Origin: an uncultured Muribaculaceae bacterium
GTDB lineage: Bacteria; Bacteroidota; Bacteroidia; Bacteroidales; Muribaculaceae
Direction of reading: 5' to 3'
NCBI GenBank assembly: GCA_910585755.1
Contig: CAJUFH010000053.1
Location: 1-20,899 of the forward strand
DNA: 20,899 nt
The notes under the pieces were generated by a model. It searched no databases. It saw only the letters and a program-made list of their open reading frames with translations, and was not told the origin of the DNA. A program made the translations under genes and the position numbers. The first letter of the stretch is position 1; each line of letters opens with the position of its first letter. Below are positions 1 through 7,378 of this stretch, one piece after another.

Positions 1-125
1 TCGGCTTACGCCTCGCGCACCAAGAGGCAGCTTCGGGGCCGCGGCCCCTCACACCGGGACCAGAACCCATTCGGGCGGGGGCCGGGAGGGGAAGGCGGGG
101 AGGCCGCTCGCTTACGCTCGCTCCA
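1..125 (+). repeat. Mosaic GC-rich repeat, copy 1 (enters from left edge)
   Basis: Seen directly: 1-24 is identical to 4809-4832. 25-75 matches 1916-1966 at 50 of 51 positions (C60 versus T1951). About 90-123 matches the CCGCTCGC...GCTCGCTCCAC module found at 4687-4718 and 4894-4925. The copy holds a perfect 14-base palindrome, GGGGCCGCGGCCCC, at 35-48, followed by the CACCGGGAC tail at 52-60. Its right end overlaps the 3' end of the minus-strand gene and provides that gene's stop codon (112-114). The element continues beyond the window, so its left boundary is unknown. Confidence 0.8.
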
Positions 126-813
126 CAGAACGGGAATACTTTCGGCTAGGGGGAAACGAGGGAGCGGCGAGGAGGACGGGGGCGGAGAGATAGACAGTCT
201 GGCCGAAGATGTCGCGTAGGCGGTAGCGGGCGAGAACGGGCTGCGTGGCACCGCCTACGTGCTTGGCGGTGAGCTTCATCGAGGTATAGCCGAGGAGGAG
301 CTTAGGGGTGATGATCGAGAGGTCGTAGTCGGCGATCGAGGAATCGGTGCGGCCGCGGGTCGCGCCGGTGAGTTTCGTTCCGGAAACATCGATATACCTG
401 GTCGAGCTTTCGGAGGCATGGACTGCCAGCGGGGGGAGCTCGGGCAGGGGGCCTCGTAGGGAGAACTCCCCGGCGGGGGTATAGGTGACGTATTCGGGGT
501 CGGAGCGGCGGCAGTAGAGCTTCACGACGCCGCTGACGGAGGTATCGGCCTCGAGGGGGTCGCCACCGAGCATGCCGAGGAAGAACCTCGGGGCGGCCAG
601 GGGGTCGGCGGGGGCTTCGGCGGAAGCGACGTAGAGGGCGGTTCCGGCGGCGAGGAGGACAGCTTTCGCGGAGCCGGCGAGGGGGATTTCGGCAATCGGG
701 AGGGCCTCGGAGGTCGCGAGCTGCCGGGGAGAACCCGCACGGCGCCATTCGGCGGGGCTCTCTGGGTCGCGGCGCAGGTTGGCGGCCGCGGATATTGAGA
801 GTGTGTTCTTCAT
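112..813 (-). CDS. Hypothetical protein, unrecognised, about 233 residues
   Basis: I do not recognise this protein. It has no evident signal peptide or lipobox; the N-terminus reads MKNTLSISAAANLRRD. A short hydrophobic stretch (about residues 50-65, VLLAAGTALYVAS) is followed by a beta-rich, Gly/Pro/Ser/Thr-rich sequence with no motif I can assign. A second ATG lies 6 bases upstream at 819. I chose 813 because the -7 promoter box at 840-833 puts transcription start near 826, leaving only a very short leader for either start. The last residues (SVERA, then stop) are encoded by the mosaic repeat, so the original C-terminus may have been lost and this may be a truncated form of a longer protein. 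It diverges from the hydrolase gene across a promoter-bearing gap. That it is coding is supported by promoter placement and an open frame; in GC-rich DNA this is not proof. Confidence 0.55.
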   Translation of the reverse strand: MKNTLSISAAANLRRDPESPAEWRRAGSPRQLATSEALPIAEIPLAGSAKAVLLAAGTALYVASAEAPADPLAAPRFFLGMLGGDPLEADTSVSGVVKLYCRRSDPEYVTYTPAGEFSLRGPLPELPPLAVHASESSTRYIDVSGTKLTGATRGRTDSSIADYDLSIITPKLLLGYTSMKLTAKHVGGATQPVLARYRLRDIFGQTVYLSAPVLLAAPSFPPSRKYSRSVERA

Positions 814-832
814 AAACATTTATTTTTTTCGG

Positions 833-840
833 CAAAGTTA
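833..840 (-). promoter_or_regulatory. Bacteroidetes -7 box for the minus-strand hypothetical gene
   Basis: Read on the minus strand, 840 to 833 is TAACTTTG, a perfect TAnnTTTG -7 element. It lies about 20 bases upstream of the ATG at 813 or 819, so the transcript leader would be about 7-13 bases. No clear -33 TTTG is visible on this side. Confidence 0.5.
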
Positions 841-876
841 AGGGGCGGGGGAGGCGGGGAGTGTGCGATAATGCAA

Positions 877-906
877 TTTTCGTACCGAAATAATTGCTTA
901 ACTTCG
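877..906 (+). promoter_or_regulatory. Probable promoter of the hydrolase gene
   Basis: TAACTTCG at 899-906 differs from TAnnTTTG by one base, and a T-rich block (877-880) lies 18-19 bases upstream at the -33 position. Start of transcription would be near 912, giving a leader of about 13 bases before the ATG at 926. It is back to back with the minus-strand promoter at 833-840. Confidence 0.4.
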
Positions 907-925
907 CGGGAAAGACACAACTGCC

Positions 926-2014
926 ATGAAAAGAGGATTACTGCTTATAGTACTGCTCGGCGCTGTTCTCGCCGGACGGGCTCAGGAACCTACGGCTGCG
1001 GAGCGGCTGGTGCCGCGCGACACGACGTTCGCGCTTTGGTCGACGTACAAGAAGACGCTGAAGAAGCACCCGGAGATTTCGATTCTCGAGGAGAGGGTTC
1101 CGAAGGGGGTACGGGCCATTGAGGATGTTCCCTATACGACGCTGGAGACGGCGAACGGGGCGCGGCCTCTGCGGTGCGACATCTACCGGCCCGACAACGA
1201 CAGCATCCTCCCGGCGGTGATTATGATCCACGGCGGGGGATGGAACTCGGGGAACCGGGGACTGCAAAGACCGCTGGCGCAGCGGCTCGCGGCGGCGGGG
1301 TTCGTCGCGATTCCGGTTGAGTACCGGCTGATTCCTGAGGCGCTGTACCCGGCGGGGCTTCACGACATCAAGACGGCGATACGGTTCACGCGGGCTAACG
1401 CCGGGCGCTACGGCATCGACCCGGAGCGGATCGCTGTCGCGGGTTGCTCGGCTGGGGCGCAGTTGGCGACGCTGGCTGGGGTTACGAACGGTTCGGCGCT
1501 CCACGAGGGGAAGGGGGAATACGGGGGGTATTCGAGCGAGGTACAGGCGGTTGTCAGTATCGACGGGATCGCGACGTTCCTGACGGACAGCAACCTGCAA
1601 TCGGTAGAGGAGCATATCGCGAAGCGGGGCGAGCTGCCGGTCAACGCGCGGTGGCTCGGGGGGGTCTACGCTGATTCTCCGAAGCACTGGGAGGAGGCTT
1701 CGGCGCTGAACTGGATAACGGAGCGGTCGGCGCCGGTATGCTTTATCAACTCGGAGCTTCCGCGGTATTCGGAGGGGAGGGATGTACTGAGAGCGCGGTA
1801 CGCGGCGCTCGGTATCGCGACGGAAGCGCACCGGGTAGGGGCGCCGTTTCACCCGTTCTGGTTTTTCCACCCGTACGCGGAACGGACGCTGGCTGCGGCG
1901 ATTCCTTTCCTGACCAGGCAGCTTCGGGGCCGCGGCCCCTCACACCGGGATCAGAACCCATTCGGGACGACGCCCGGGAGGGGAAGAGGGGAGGAGGAGA
2001 GCGGGGGGCGCTAA
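926..2014 (+). CDS. Exported alpha/beta-hydrolase (esterase/lipase-like)
   Basis: 362 residues. A signal peptide is evident (about residues 1-19, MKRGLLLIVLLGAVLAGRA), so the enzyme should act in the periplasm or outside. The fold is recognisable from the oxyanion-hole motif HGGGW at 102-106 and the nucleophile elbow G-C-S-A-G at 173-177 with Ser175 as probable nucleophile. The acid residue is uncertain; the base is probably His309 in FHPFWFFHP. The pattern resembles BD-FAE/carboxylesterase enzymes of Bacteroidales, often acetyl- or feruloyl-esterases on plant polysaccharide; the substrate cannot be read from the sequence. The hydrolase domain appears to end at about residue 330 (IPFLTRQL). 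Residues 331-362 are encoded by the mosaic repeat, are Gly/Arg/Glu-rich, and look like a tail gained when the original stop was lost. A monocistronic unit is likely. Confidence 0.85.
   Translation: MKRGLLLIVLLGAVLAGRAQEPTAAERLVPRDTTFALWSTYKKTLKKHPEISILEERVPKGVRAIEDVPYTTLETANGARPLRCDIYRPDNDSILPAVIMIHGGGWNSGNRGLQRPLAQRLAAAGFVAIPVEYRLIPEALYPAGLHDIKTAIRFTRANAGRYGIDPERIAVAGCSAGAQLATLAGVTNGSALHEGKGEYGGYSSEVQAVVSIDGIATFLTDSNLQSVEEHIAKRGELPVNARWLGGVYADSPKHWEEASALNWITERSAPVCFINSELPRYSEGRDVLRARYAALGIATEAHRVGAPFHPFWFFHPYAERTLAAAIPFLTRQLRGRGPSHRDQNPFGTTPGRGRGEEESGGR
1916..1990 (+). repeat. Mosaic GC-rich repeat, copy 2 (inside a coding region)
   Basis: 1916-1966 is 50/51 identical to 25-75, including the 14-base palindrome (1926-1939) and the CACCGGGA tail. 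Weaker similarity (CGGGAGGGGAAG-type purine-rich sequence) continues to about 1990. This copy lies within the 3' end of the hydrolase gene and is translated as its last 30 or so residues. It lacks the CCGCTCGC...CTCCACCCGACA module of copies 3 and 4. Confidence 0.85.
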
Positions 2015-2057
2015 AATGGGGCTTTTGGGAGATAGTTGGAACTTTCAGGGAGAGATG

Positions 2058-2120
2058 TTTGTTAAAAAATAAGTATTGAGTATTTTTGCAGTCCGGGAAC
2101 GGCGGGGAAGGCTAACTTTG
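2058..2120 (+). promoter_or_regulatory. Promoter(s) of the TolC-HlyD-permease operon
   Basis: TTTG at 2058-2061 is followed after 19 bases by TATTTTTG at 2081-2088, a full -33/-7 match with transcription expected near 2095. A second perfect -7 box, TAACTTTG, lies at 2113-2120; its closest -33 candidate (TTG at 2086-2088) is 24 bases away, longer than usual. A start from the second box would fall at about 2127, next to the ATG at 2128, which favours the downstream ATG at 2164 as the true translation start. Confidence 0.6.
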
Positions 2121-2163
2121 CCGCCGTATGCTCCAGAAAAAGCTTTTTTCGGCTATTGTTTTT

Positions 2164-3636
2164 ATGAGAAGAATAAGTTATAGAATGGCGGCCGGGGCCG
2201 CTTTGGCCGCGGTGGCTCTCGCGGGAGGAACCGCGAGGGGCGAGGTTTACTCGCTTGACTCCTGCCGGGCGCTGGCGCTTGACCACAACAAGCAGTTGAT
2301 GATCAGCGCAGAGCGCGTGAAGAAGGCTTCGTACCAGAAGAAGGAGGCGTTCGCGGCGTATCTGCCGGCGTTCGATTTCCAGGGCGCGTATTTCTACAAT
2401 CAGAAGGGGCTTTCGATTCTGAGCGAGGACCAGCACCTGCCGGTTCAGAATTTCAACCTTCAGACGCAGAAGTACGAGTTTTCGGTAGTGAAGAACCCGA
2501 TTACGGGGGAGCCGATCAAGGGCCCCGGGGGTCAGTATGTCCCGGAGCAGACGGCCCTGCTGCCGAAGGAGGCTCTGGAATATGACATACATAATGTTTT
2601 CTTCGGGGCTGTCACGCTTACGCAGCCGATTTTCATGGGGGGCAAGATTGTCGCCATGAACCGTCTGACGGGTTACGCGGAGGAAATCGCGCGGAAGCAG
2701 CAGCTTTCGGAGGCTCAGAACGTAGTCTACGCGGTAGACGCGGCGTACTGGACGGTAGTTTCGCTTCACGCTAAGCACGAGCTTGCGACGAGCTATGTCA
2801 ATCTGCTGGACTCTCTGACGCGGAATGTCAGGCTGATGCTTGACCAGGGAGTCGCGACCCGTAGCGACCTGTTGAGCGTGGAGGTTAAGCTGAACGAGGC
2901 TAACGTCGACCTTCTGAAGGTCGAGAACGGTCTGGCGCTTAGCCGTATGGCGCTGGCGCAGGTGTGCGGGCTTCCGGTAGACTCGCAGATGGAGGTCGCC
3001 GACGAGGGTCCCCGGGGGATTGACGCGTCGGAGGCTGTTCCGTCGAGCTACGATATGGAGAGCGTGTACGCGAACCGCCCGGACCTGGAGGCGCTCCGGC
3101 TGGCGGGTAACGCCGCAGAGCAGCAGGCGCGCGTGGCGCGGGCCGACATGATGCCGCAACTGGCGCTGATGGGGATGTACTCTTTCAGCAACCCGAACCT
3201 GTTCGACGGCTTTCGCAAGCGTTTCGACGGGGCTTTCTCCGTCGGGGTCATGCTGAAGATTCCGATCTGGCACTGGGGCGGCAACTATAACAAGTACCGT
3301 GCGGCGAAGACCGACCGCACGATCCGGGAGCTCCAGCTCCAGGACGCGAAGGAGATGGTTGACCTTCAGGTAAGCCAGGCGGCGTTCAAGACGCAGGAGG
3401 CACTGAAGACCTACGCGGCGACGCGCTCCAACCTGTCGAAGGCCGAAGAGAACCTGCGGACGGCGCAGGTAGGCTTCAAGGAGGGGGTGGTTACCACCGA
3501 CGACGTAATGGCGGCGCAGACGGCGTGGCTGAAGGCCCATTCCGAGGAAATCGACGCGGAGGTAGAGGTACAGCTCTGCAAGGTCTACCTGTCGAAGGCT
3601 CTCGGGACGCTCGACGTACAGATTCCTGAGAATTAA
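2164..3636 (+). CDS. TolC-family outer-membrane efflux channel
   Basis: About 490 residues from the ATG at 2164. An upstream in-frame ATG at 2128 would add 12 residues, but 2164 begins a standard signal peptide (MRRISYRMAAGAALAAVALAGG, cleavage near TARG) and gives a leader to the second promoter box. The mature protein opens with VYSLDSCRALALDHN, the usual start of an outer-membrane efflux protein domain. Two repeats of long Ala/Leu/Gln/Glu-rich helices follow, as expected for trimeric alpha-barrel channels; the second repeat includes YANRPDLEALRLAGNAAEQQ. There is no lipobox, unlike the channel at 8360-9757. It is the first gene of an operon with the membrane-fusion protein 33 bases downstream and two ABC-2 permeases, so it should be the exit duct of that exporter. 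Confidence 0.9.
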   Translation: MRRISYRMAAGAALAAVALAGGTARGEVYSLDSCRALALDHNKQLMISAERVKKASYQKKEAFAAYLPAFDFQGAYFYNQKGLSILSEDQHLPVQNFNLQTQKYEFSVVKNPITGEPIKGPGGQYVPEQTALLPKEALEYDIHNVFFGAVTLTQPIFMGGKIVAMNRLTGYAEEIARKQQLSEAQNVVYAVDAAYWTVVSLHAKHELATSYVNLLDSLTRNVRLMLDQGVATRSDLLSVEVKLNEANVDLLKVENGLALSRMALAQVCGLPVDSQMEVADEGPRGIDASEAVPSSYDMESVYANRPDLEALRLAGNAAEQQARVARADMMPQLALMGMYSFSNPNLFDGFRKRFDGAFSVGVMLKIPIWHWGGNYNKYRAAKTDRTIRELQLQDAKEMVDLQVSQAAFKTQEALKTYAATRSNLSKAEENLRTAQVGFKEGVVTTDDVMAAQTAWLKAHSEEIDAEVEVQLCKVYLSKALGTLDVQIPEN

Positions 3637-3669
3637 CCAACATAAGTAACTTATTAACATACAAGCGAT

Positions 3670-4677
3670 ATGTCAGATAAACTCACCCCGCGGGAAAAGA
3701 AAGAGAACCGCCTGCTGCTGGGCGCTGTCGGCGGCGTGGTGGTAGTAGTGGCCGCGCTGGCCATAATCGGGTTCCTGTTTTTGAACAAGCCGGAAGAGCT
3801 GCTGGAAGGGCAGGCAGAGGCGACGTCGGTTCGCGTCAGCGGCAAGCTGCCGGGACGCGTAGCGGAGTTCTTCGTGCGCGAAGGGGACATGGTACACAAG
3901 GGTGACACCCTGGTACACATCCATTCGTCGCTGGCTGAGGCGAAGATGGAACAGGCGACGGCGATGGAGACGGCGGCTAAGGCGCTGGACCAGAAGGTCG
4001 ACGCGGGAACCCGCTCGCAGATTATCCAGAGCGCCCATTCGGTATGGCAACAGGCGCAGGCCGCCGAGAGCATCACCAAGAAGACCTACGACCGCATGCA
4101 GCGGCTTTTCGAGGAGGGGGTGATTTCGGAGCAGAAGCGCGACGAGGCGAAGGCGGCTTATGACGCGGCTGTAGCGGGGTCGAAGGCAGCGAAGAGCCAG
4201 TATGAGCTTGCGAAGCAGGGCCCGCAGTCGGAGGACAAGACCCAGGCCGCGGCGATGGTCAATGTCGCGAAAGGCGGAGTCGCCGAGGTAGAGGCTGTTC
4301 TTGAGGACCAGTACCTTACAGCACCGTGCGACGGGCAGATCGACGTTATCTTCCCTCACGAGGGGGAACTGGTAGCGATGGGGGCCCCGATTATGAACGT
4401 TCTTAAGATTTCCGACAAGTGGGTTACCTTCAACGTCAGGGAAGAGCTCCTCAACAAGCTGAAAATCGGGGAGGAAATCACGGTAATGATTCCGGCGCTC
4501 GACAAGAAGGAGGCGAAGGTAAAGATTTACTATGTGCGCGACATGGGGGCCTACGCTACCTGGCACGCGACGAAGACCACGGGCGACTGGGACTCGAAGA
4601 CATTCGAGGTCAAGGCGCGGCCTACGGCTGATATTCCCGACCTCAGGCCGGGGATGACGGTTATTTACAAGGATTAA
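3670..4677 (+). CDS. HlyD-family membrane-fusion (periplasmic adaptor) protein
   Basis: 335 residues. A single N-terminal membrane anchor spans about 17-39 (LGAVGGVVVVVAALAIIGFLFL), with a charged cytosolic start. The first half of a lipoyl/barrel-sandwich domain is at about 54-86 (VSGKLPGRVAEFFVREGDMV then KGDTLVHI), a long Ala/Gln/Glu/Lys coiled-coil hairpin at about 90-205, the second lipoyl half near 222-245 (LTAPCDGQID...VAMGAPI), then a beta-barrel region to the C-terminus. This is the EmrA/YhiI-type arrangement. It bridges the inner-membrane permeases and the TolC-like channel encoded next to it. The gene ends only 9 bases before repeat copy 3, which separates it from the permease genes by 326 bases. 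Confidence 0.9.
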   Translation: MSDKLTPREKKENRLLLGAVGGVVVVVAALAIIGFLFLNKPEELLEGQAEATSVRVSGKLPGRVAEFFVREGDMVHKGDTLVHIHSSLAEAKMEQATAMETAAKALDQKVDAGTRSQIIQSAHSVWQQAQAAESITKKTYDRMQRLFEEGVISEQKRDEAKAAYDAAVAGSKAAKSQYELAKQGPQSEDKTQAAAMVNVAKGGVAEVEAVLEDQYLTAPCDGQIDVIFPHEGELVAMGAPIMNVLKISDKWVTFNVREELLNKLKIGEEITVMIPALDKKEAKVKIYYVRDMGAYATWHATKTTGDWDSKTFEVKARPTADIPDLRPGMTVIYKD

Positions 4678-4686
4678 GGCCTTGGT

Positions 4687-4930
4687 CCGCGCCGCTCGCT
4701 AAAGCTCGCTCCACCCGACAGGCTTCGCGCGGGAGGGCTTTCGACGCCCCCAAGGGGGCGGCACCGGGACAAAAGCCATCCGGGAAGGAAAGAGCGCCCA
4801 GCCTTCGCTCGGCTTACGCCTCGCGCACCAAGCGGGGGGAAAGCGGGCGGAAGGGGAAGGCGAAGGAAGGCGGGGAGGACGAAGGAAGGCGGGGAAGCCG
4901 CTCGCCTTCGGCTCGCTCCACCCGACATTC
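4687..4930 (+). repeat. Mosaic GC-rich repeat, copy 3 (fills the 326-base gap 4678-5003)
   Basis: 4687-4729 is identical over 43 bases to 7379-7421. 4754-4776 is identical over 23 bases to 7448-7470. 4809-4832 is identical to 1-24. 4894-4925 repeats the CCGCTCGC...GCTCGCTCCACCCGACA module within the same copy. A hairpin CGCCCCC-AA-GGGGGCG lies at 4745-4760, followed by the CACCGGGAC tail (4762-4770) and CCATCCGGG (4776-4784). The stretch 4832-4893 is purine-rich. Open frames across it on either strand look like by-products of GC richness. I see no gene, no U-tract terminator and no clear TAnnTTTG promoter between 4678 and 5003. Confidence 0.85.
4861..4895 (+). repeat. Short tandem direct repeat inside copy 3
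   Basis: The 16-base unit CGAAGGAAGGCGGGGA occurs at 4861-4876 and again at 4880-4895, a 19-base period. The surrounding sequence is almost entirely G and A on this strand. It could be a replication-slippage product within the mosaic repeat. Confidence 0.8.
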
Positions 4931-5003
4931 AGGGAGAGGCAGCGGAAGGCGGGAGACTTTCAAGAATTAACCCTTTTAAAACGAACAATAAACACTCGAA
5001 ATA

Positions 5004-6164
5004 ATGAAGGCTTTGTCAGCAGTGGCGCGGCGCGAGATCCGCAGGATTTGTTCCAGGCCGGTTTATCTGGTCGGGATGCTGCTGGTGCCGCTGTTTATGG
5101 CGTTCTTCTTCCTGTCGCTTCTCGGGGAGGGGCTTCTGCGGCGGGTACCGGTGGCGATTGTCGACCTGGACCATTCGCAGATTTCGCGGCGGATCACCCG
5201 GCAGCTTGACGCGACGGAACTTTGCGACATCACTTGCCACAAGGAGAGCTATTCTCAGGCGATGGACGCGGTGCAGCGCGGGGAGATTTTCGGTTTCTTC
5301 GTGATACCGGCGGAGTTCGAGAGCAAGGCTCTCGCCAACCGGGCTCCGACGCTGACGTTCTACTCGAACCTGACATACTATGTTCCGGGAACGCTGATTT
5401 ACAAGGGTTTCAAGACCCTGGCGGTAACGACTTCGGGGCAGTTGGTCCAGCAGGACCTGGTGTCGAAGGGTGCGTCGAACCGCGCGGCGGGGCTGATCCT
5501 TCAGCCGATGGTTCTCGACAACCACCCGATGGGGAATCCGTACCTGAACTATTCCTACTACCTCTCCTCGTCGTTCCTGCCGGGTATTCTGCAGCTTATG
5601 ATTTTCCTGATGACGGCGTTTTCCATCACGCAGGAAATCAAGCGGTCGACGTCGGTAGAGTGGCTCGCTACGGCGGGTAACCGGATCGGGACGGCGCTTG
5701 TCGGGAAGCTGCTGCCGCAGACTGTTATATTCTACATCCTGGGTCTTGGGATGAACGCCCTGATGTTCGGTTTCCACCATTTCCCGGAGAACTCGCCGTG
5801 GTGGCATATGGCTCTCGGGATGCTGTTGTTCGTTATCGCGAGCCAGAGTTTCTCGGTGGTTGTATGTTCGGTTATTCCGAATCCGCGCCTGGCGCTGTCG
5901 GTTGTTTCTCTGACGGGCATCCTGGCCTTCTCGGTAGCGGCTTTCTCGTTTCCGGTTCAGGCGATGTACGGGTGGATCGCGATATTCGCCGACCTTCTGC
6001 CGGTGCGCTGGTACTTCCTGATATATATCGACCAGGCGCTCAACGGGGTGGCGCTCTATTACTCGCGCCTGTATTACGCGGCGCTGCTGGGTTTCCCGAT
6101 CGCGGCTACGCTCTGCGCTCCGCTGATGAAACGGGCGCTGAAGGATCCGGTATATGTGCCATAA
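5004..6164 (+). CDS. ABC-2 type exporter permease (first of pair)
   Basis: 386 residues. Topology matches the YhhJ/YbhR-type ABC-2 membrane family: a cytosolic start (MKALSAVARREIRRICSRPV), TM1 at about 20-42, a large extracytoplasmic domain at about 45-180 (starts VPVAIVDLDHSQISRRITRQ), then five hydrophobic helices from about 190 to the end. The region near QEIKRSTSVEWLATAGNRIG resembles the coupling region between TM2 and TM3. It probably pairs with the next gene as a heterodimeric permease linked to the HlyD- and TolC-like proteins. No ATP-binding subunit is encoded nearby, so an ATPase must come from elsewhere or the complex works differently. The start ATG is preceded by an AT-rich stretch without a Shine-Dalgarno. 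Confidence 0.88.
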   Translation: MKALSAVARREIRRICSRPVYLVGMLLVPLFMAFFFLSLLGEGLLRRVPVAIVDLDHSQISRRITRQLDATELCDITCHKESYSQAMDAVQRGEIFGFFVIPAEFESKALANRAPTLTFYSNLTYYVPGTLIYKGFKTLAVTTSGQLVQQDLVSKGASNRAAGLILQPMVLDNHPMGNPYLNYSYYLSSSFLPGILQLMIFLMTAFSITQEIKRSTSVEWLATAGNRIGTALVGKLLPQTVIFYILGLGMNALMFGFHHFPENSPWWHMALGMLLFVIASQSFSVVVCSVIPNPRLALSVVSLTGILAFSVAAFSFPVQAMYGWIAIFADLLPVRWYFLIYIDQALNGVALYYSRLYYAALLGFPIAATLCAPLMKRALKDPVYVP

Positions 6165-6194
6165 TTAATTAAACGACAATTCTTTGCAGCAGCG

Positions 6195-7370
6195 ATGAAA
6201 ATATTCGGCGACATAAAGCAGTGGTTTCTCGAGACGGCCATGGTGGTCCGGCGCGAGACGGCCCGTGCGCTATCCGATGTCGGGGTTCTTATTTTCTTCT
6301 TCCTCCTTCCGTTCGCCTACCCTCTTGTTTACTCGGCAATCTACAACCCGGAGGTGACGCGCGACATGCCTGTGGCGGTCGTTGACGAGTGCCGGACGGC
6401 AGAGTCTCGGCGCTTCGCCCGGGAGGCAGACGCGACGCAGGCGGCGAAGGTCTGCGGCTACGCGTCGGACATGGGGGAGGCGCGCCGCTGGATGGCCGAC
6501 CACCGCTGCTACGCGATCATCCATATCCCCTCGGACTATTCTGAGCGCCTCGGGCGGGGGGAGCAGGGGGTTATTTCGATCTACTACGACCTCGGGCTGC
6601 TGCTTCGCTACCGCACGTTCCTTTCGTCGTTTACGGAGCTTCAGATGGCAACGGACACGCGCCTGCGCACGGAGCTGCTTAACACGGTAGGGTTCGTTTC
6701 GGACGCGCCGTCGAACGTTCAGACGGAGGCTTATTTCTTAGGGGACCCGCAGCAGGGTTTCGCGTCGTTCATCCTGATCGGGATTGTGGTTCTGATATTG
6801 CAGCAGTCGATGCTGCTGGGGATTGTGCTGCTGGACGGGACGGAACGGGAGCGGCGGCTGGGATTCGACTCCTACGGGCTTGCGGAGCTGCGGGGCGTCG
6901 CCCCCTCGGCGCTCATCACGGGGCGCACTCTGAGCTATACGTTCCTGTATCTTCCGGCGACGGTCTATATCCTGCATTATATCCCTGAGTTCTTTAATTT
7001 CCCGCATCTGGGGAATATGTTCGAGGGGTGTCTGCTGATGATTCCGATGCTGCTGGCGACGGCGATGCTCGGGCAGGCGGTGAGGTTCATGACCTCTGAG
7101 CGCGAGAGCGCGTTTATAATCGTTGTGTTTACCTCGGTGATATTCCTGTTCCTGTCGGGGCTGACGTGGCCGCGGTTCGCGATGTCGCCGCTGTGGTACG
7201 GGCTCGGGAGCCTGGTACCGGCAACGTGGGGAGTCGAAGGGTTCCTGCGCATCAACAACAACGGGGCGACTCTGGAGCAGCAGACGATTCCTTATCTGGC
7301 TCTCTGGGGGCTGTTTGTACTTTACTCTATCCTGGCCTATATCAGCGCCCGGCATTACAGGAGGCGCTGA
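6195..7370 (+). CDS. ABC-2 type exporter permease (second of pair)
   Basis: 391 residues, beginning 30 bases after the first permease and clearly paralogous in layout. TM1 is at about 30-50 (VLIFFFLLPFAYPLVYSAIY), an extracytoplasmic domain covers about 55-190 (MPVAVVDECRTAESRRF), and the C-terminal half is membrane helices. The stretch LSGLTWPRFAMSPLWYGLGS followed by LVPATWGVEGFLRINNNGA is the characteristic end of this ABC-2 subfamily. It forms the inner-membrane translocator with the first permease. The substrate cannot be inferred; relatives export drugs or other small amphiphiles. It ends 8 bases before repeat copy 4. Confidence 0.88.
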   Translation: MKIFGDIKQWFLETAMVVRRETARALSDVGVLIFFFLLPFAYPLVYSAIYNPEVTRDMPVAVVDECRTAESRRFAREADATQAAKVCGYASDMGEARRWMADHRCYAIIHIPSDYSERLGRGEQGVISIYYDLGLLLRYRTFLSSFTELQMATDTRLRTELLNTVGFVSDAPSNVQTEAYFLGDPQQGFASFILIGIVVLILQQSMLLGIVLLDGTERERRLGFDSYGLAELRGVAPSALITGRTLSYTFLYLPATVYILHYIPEFFNFPHLGNMFEGCLLMIPMLLATAMLGQAVRFMTSERESAFIIVVFTSVIFLFLSGLTWPRFAMSPLWYGLGSLVPATWGVEGFLRINNNGATLEQQTIPYLALWGLFVLYSILAYISARHYRRR

Positions 7371-7378
7371 GGGGCTGG

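Noticed and set aside
302..835. Arg/Pro-rich minus-strand frame overlapping the unknown gene at the left end
   Set aside because: Its start lies at the -7 box of the promoter and its composition is that of an out-of-frame reading.
2062..3660. A 532-codon minus-strand open frame opposite the TolC-like gene
   Set aside because: It is Arg/Leu-rich and motif-free, covers the promoter of the real gene, and is explained by codon bias of the TolC-like gene.
4745..4760. The CGCCCCC/GGGGGCG hairpin as a Rho-independent terminator
   Set aside because: The loop is only two bases if fully paired and no U-tract follows on either strand.
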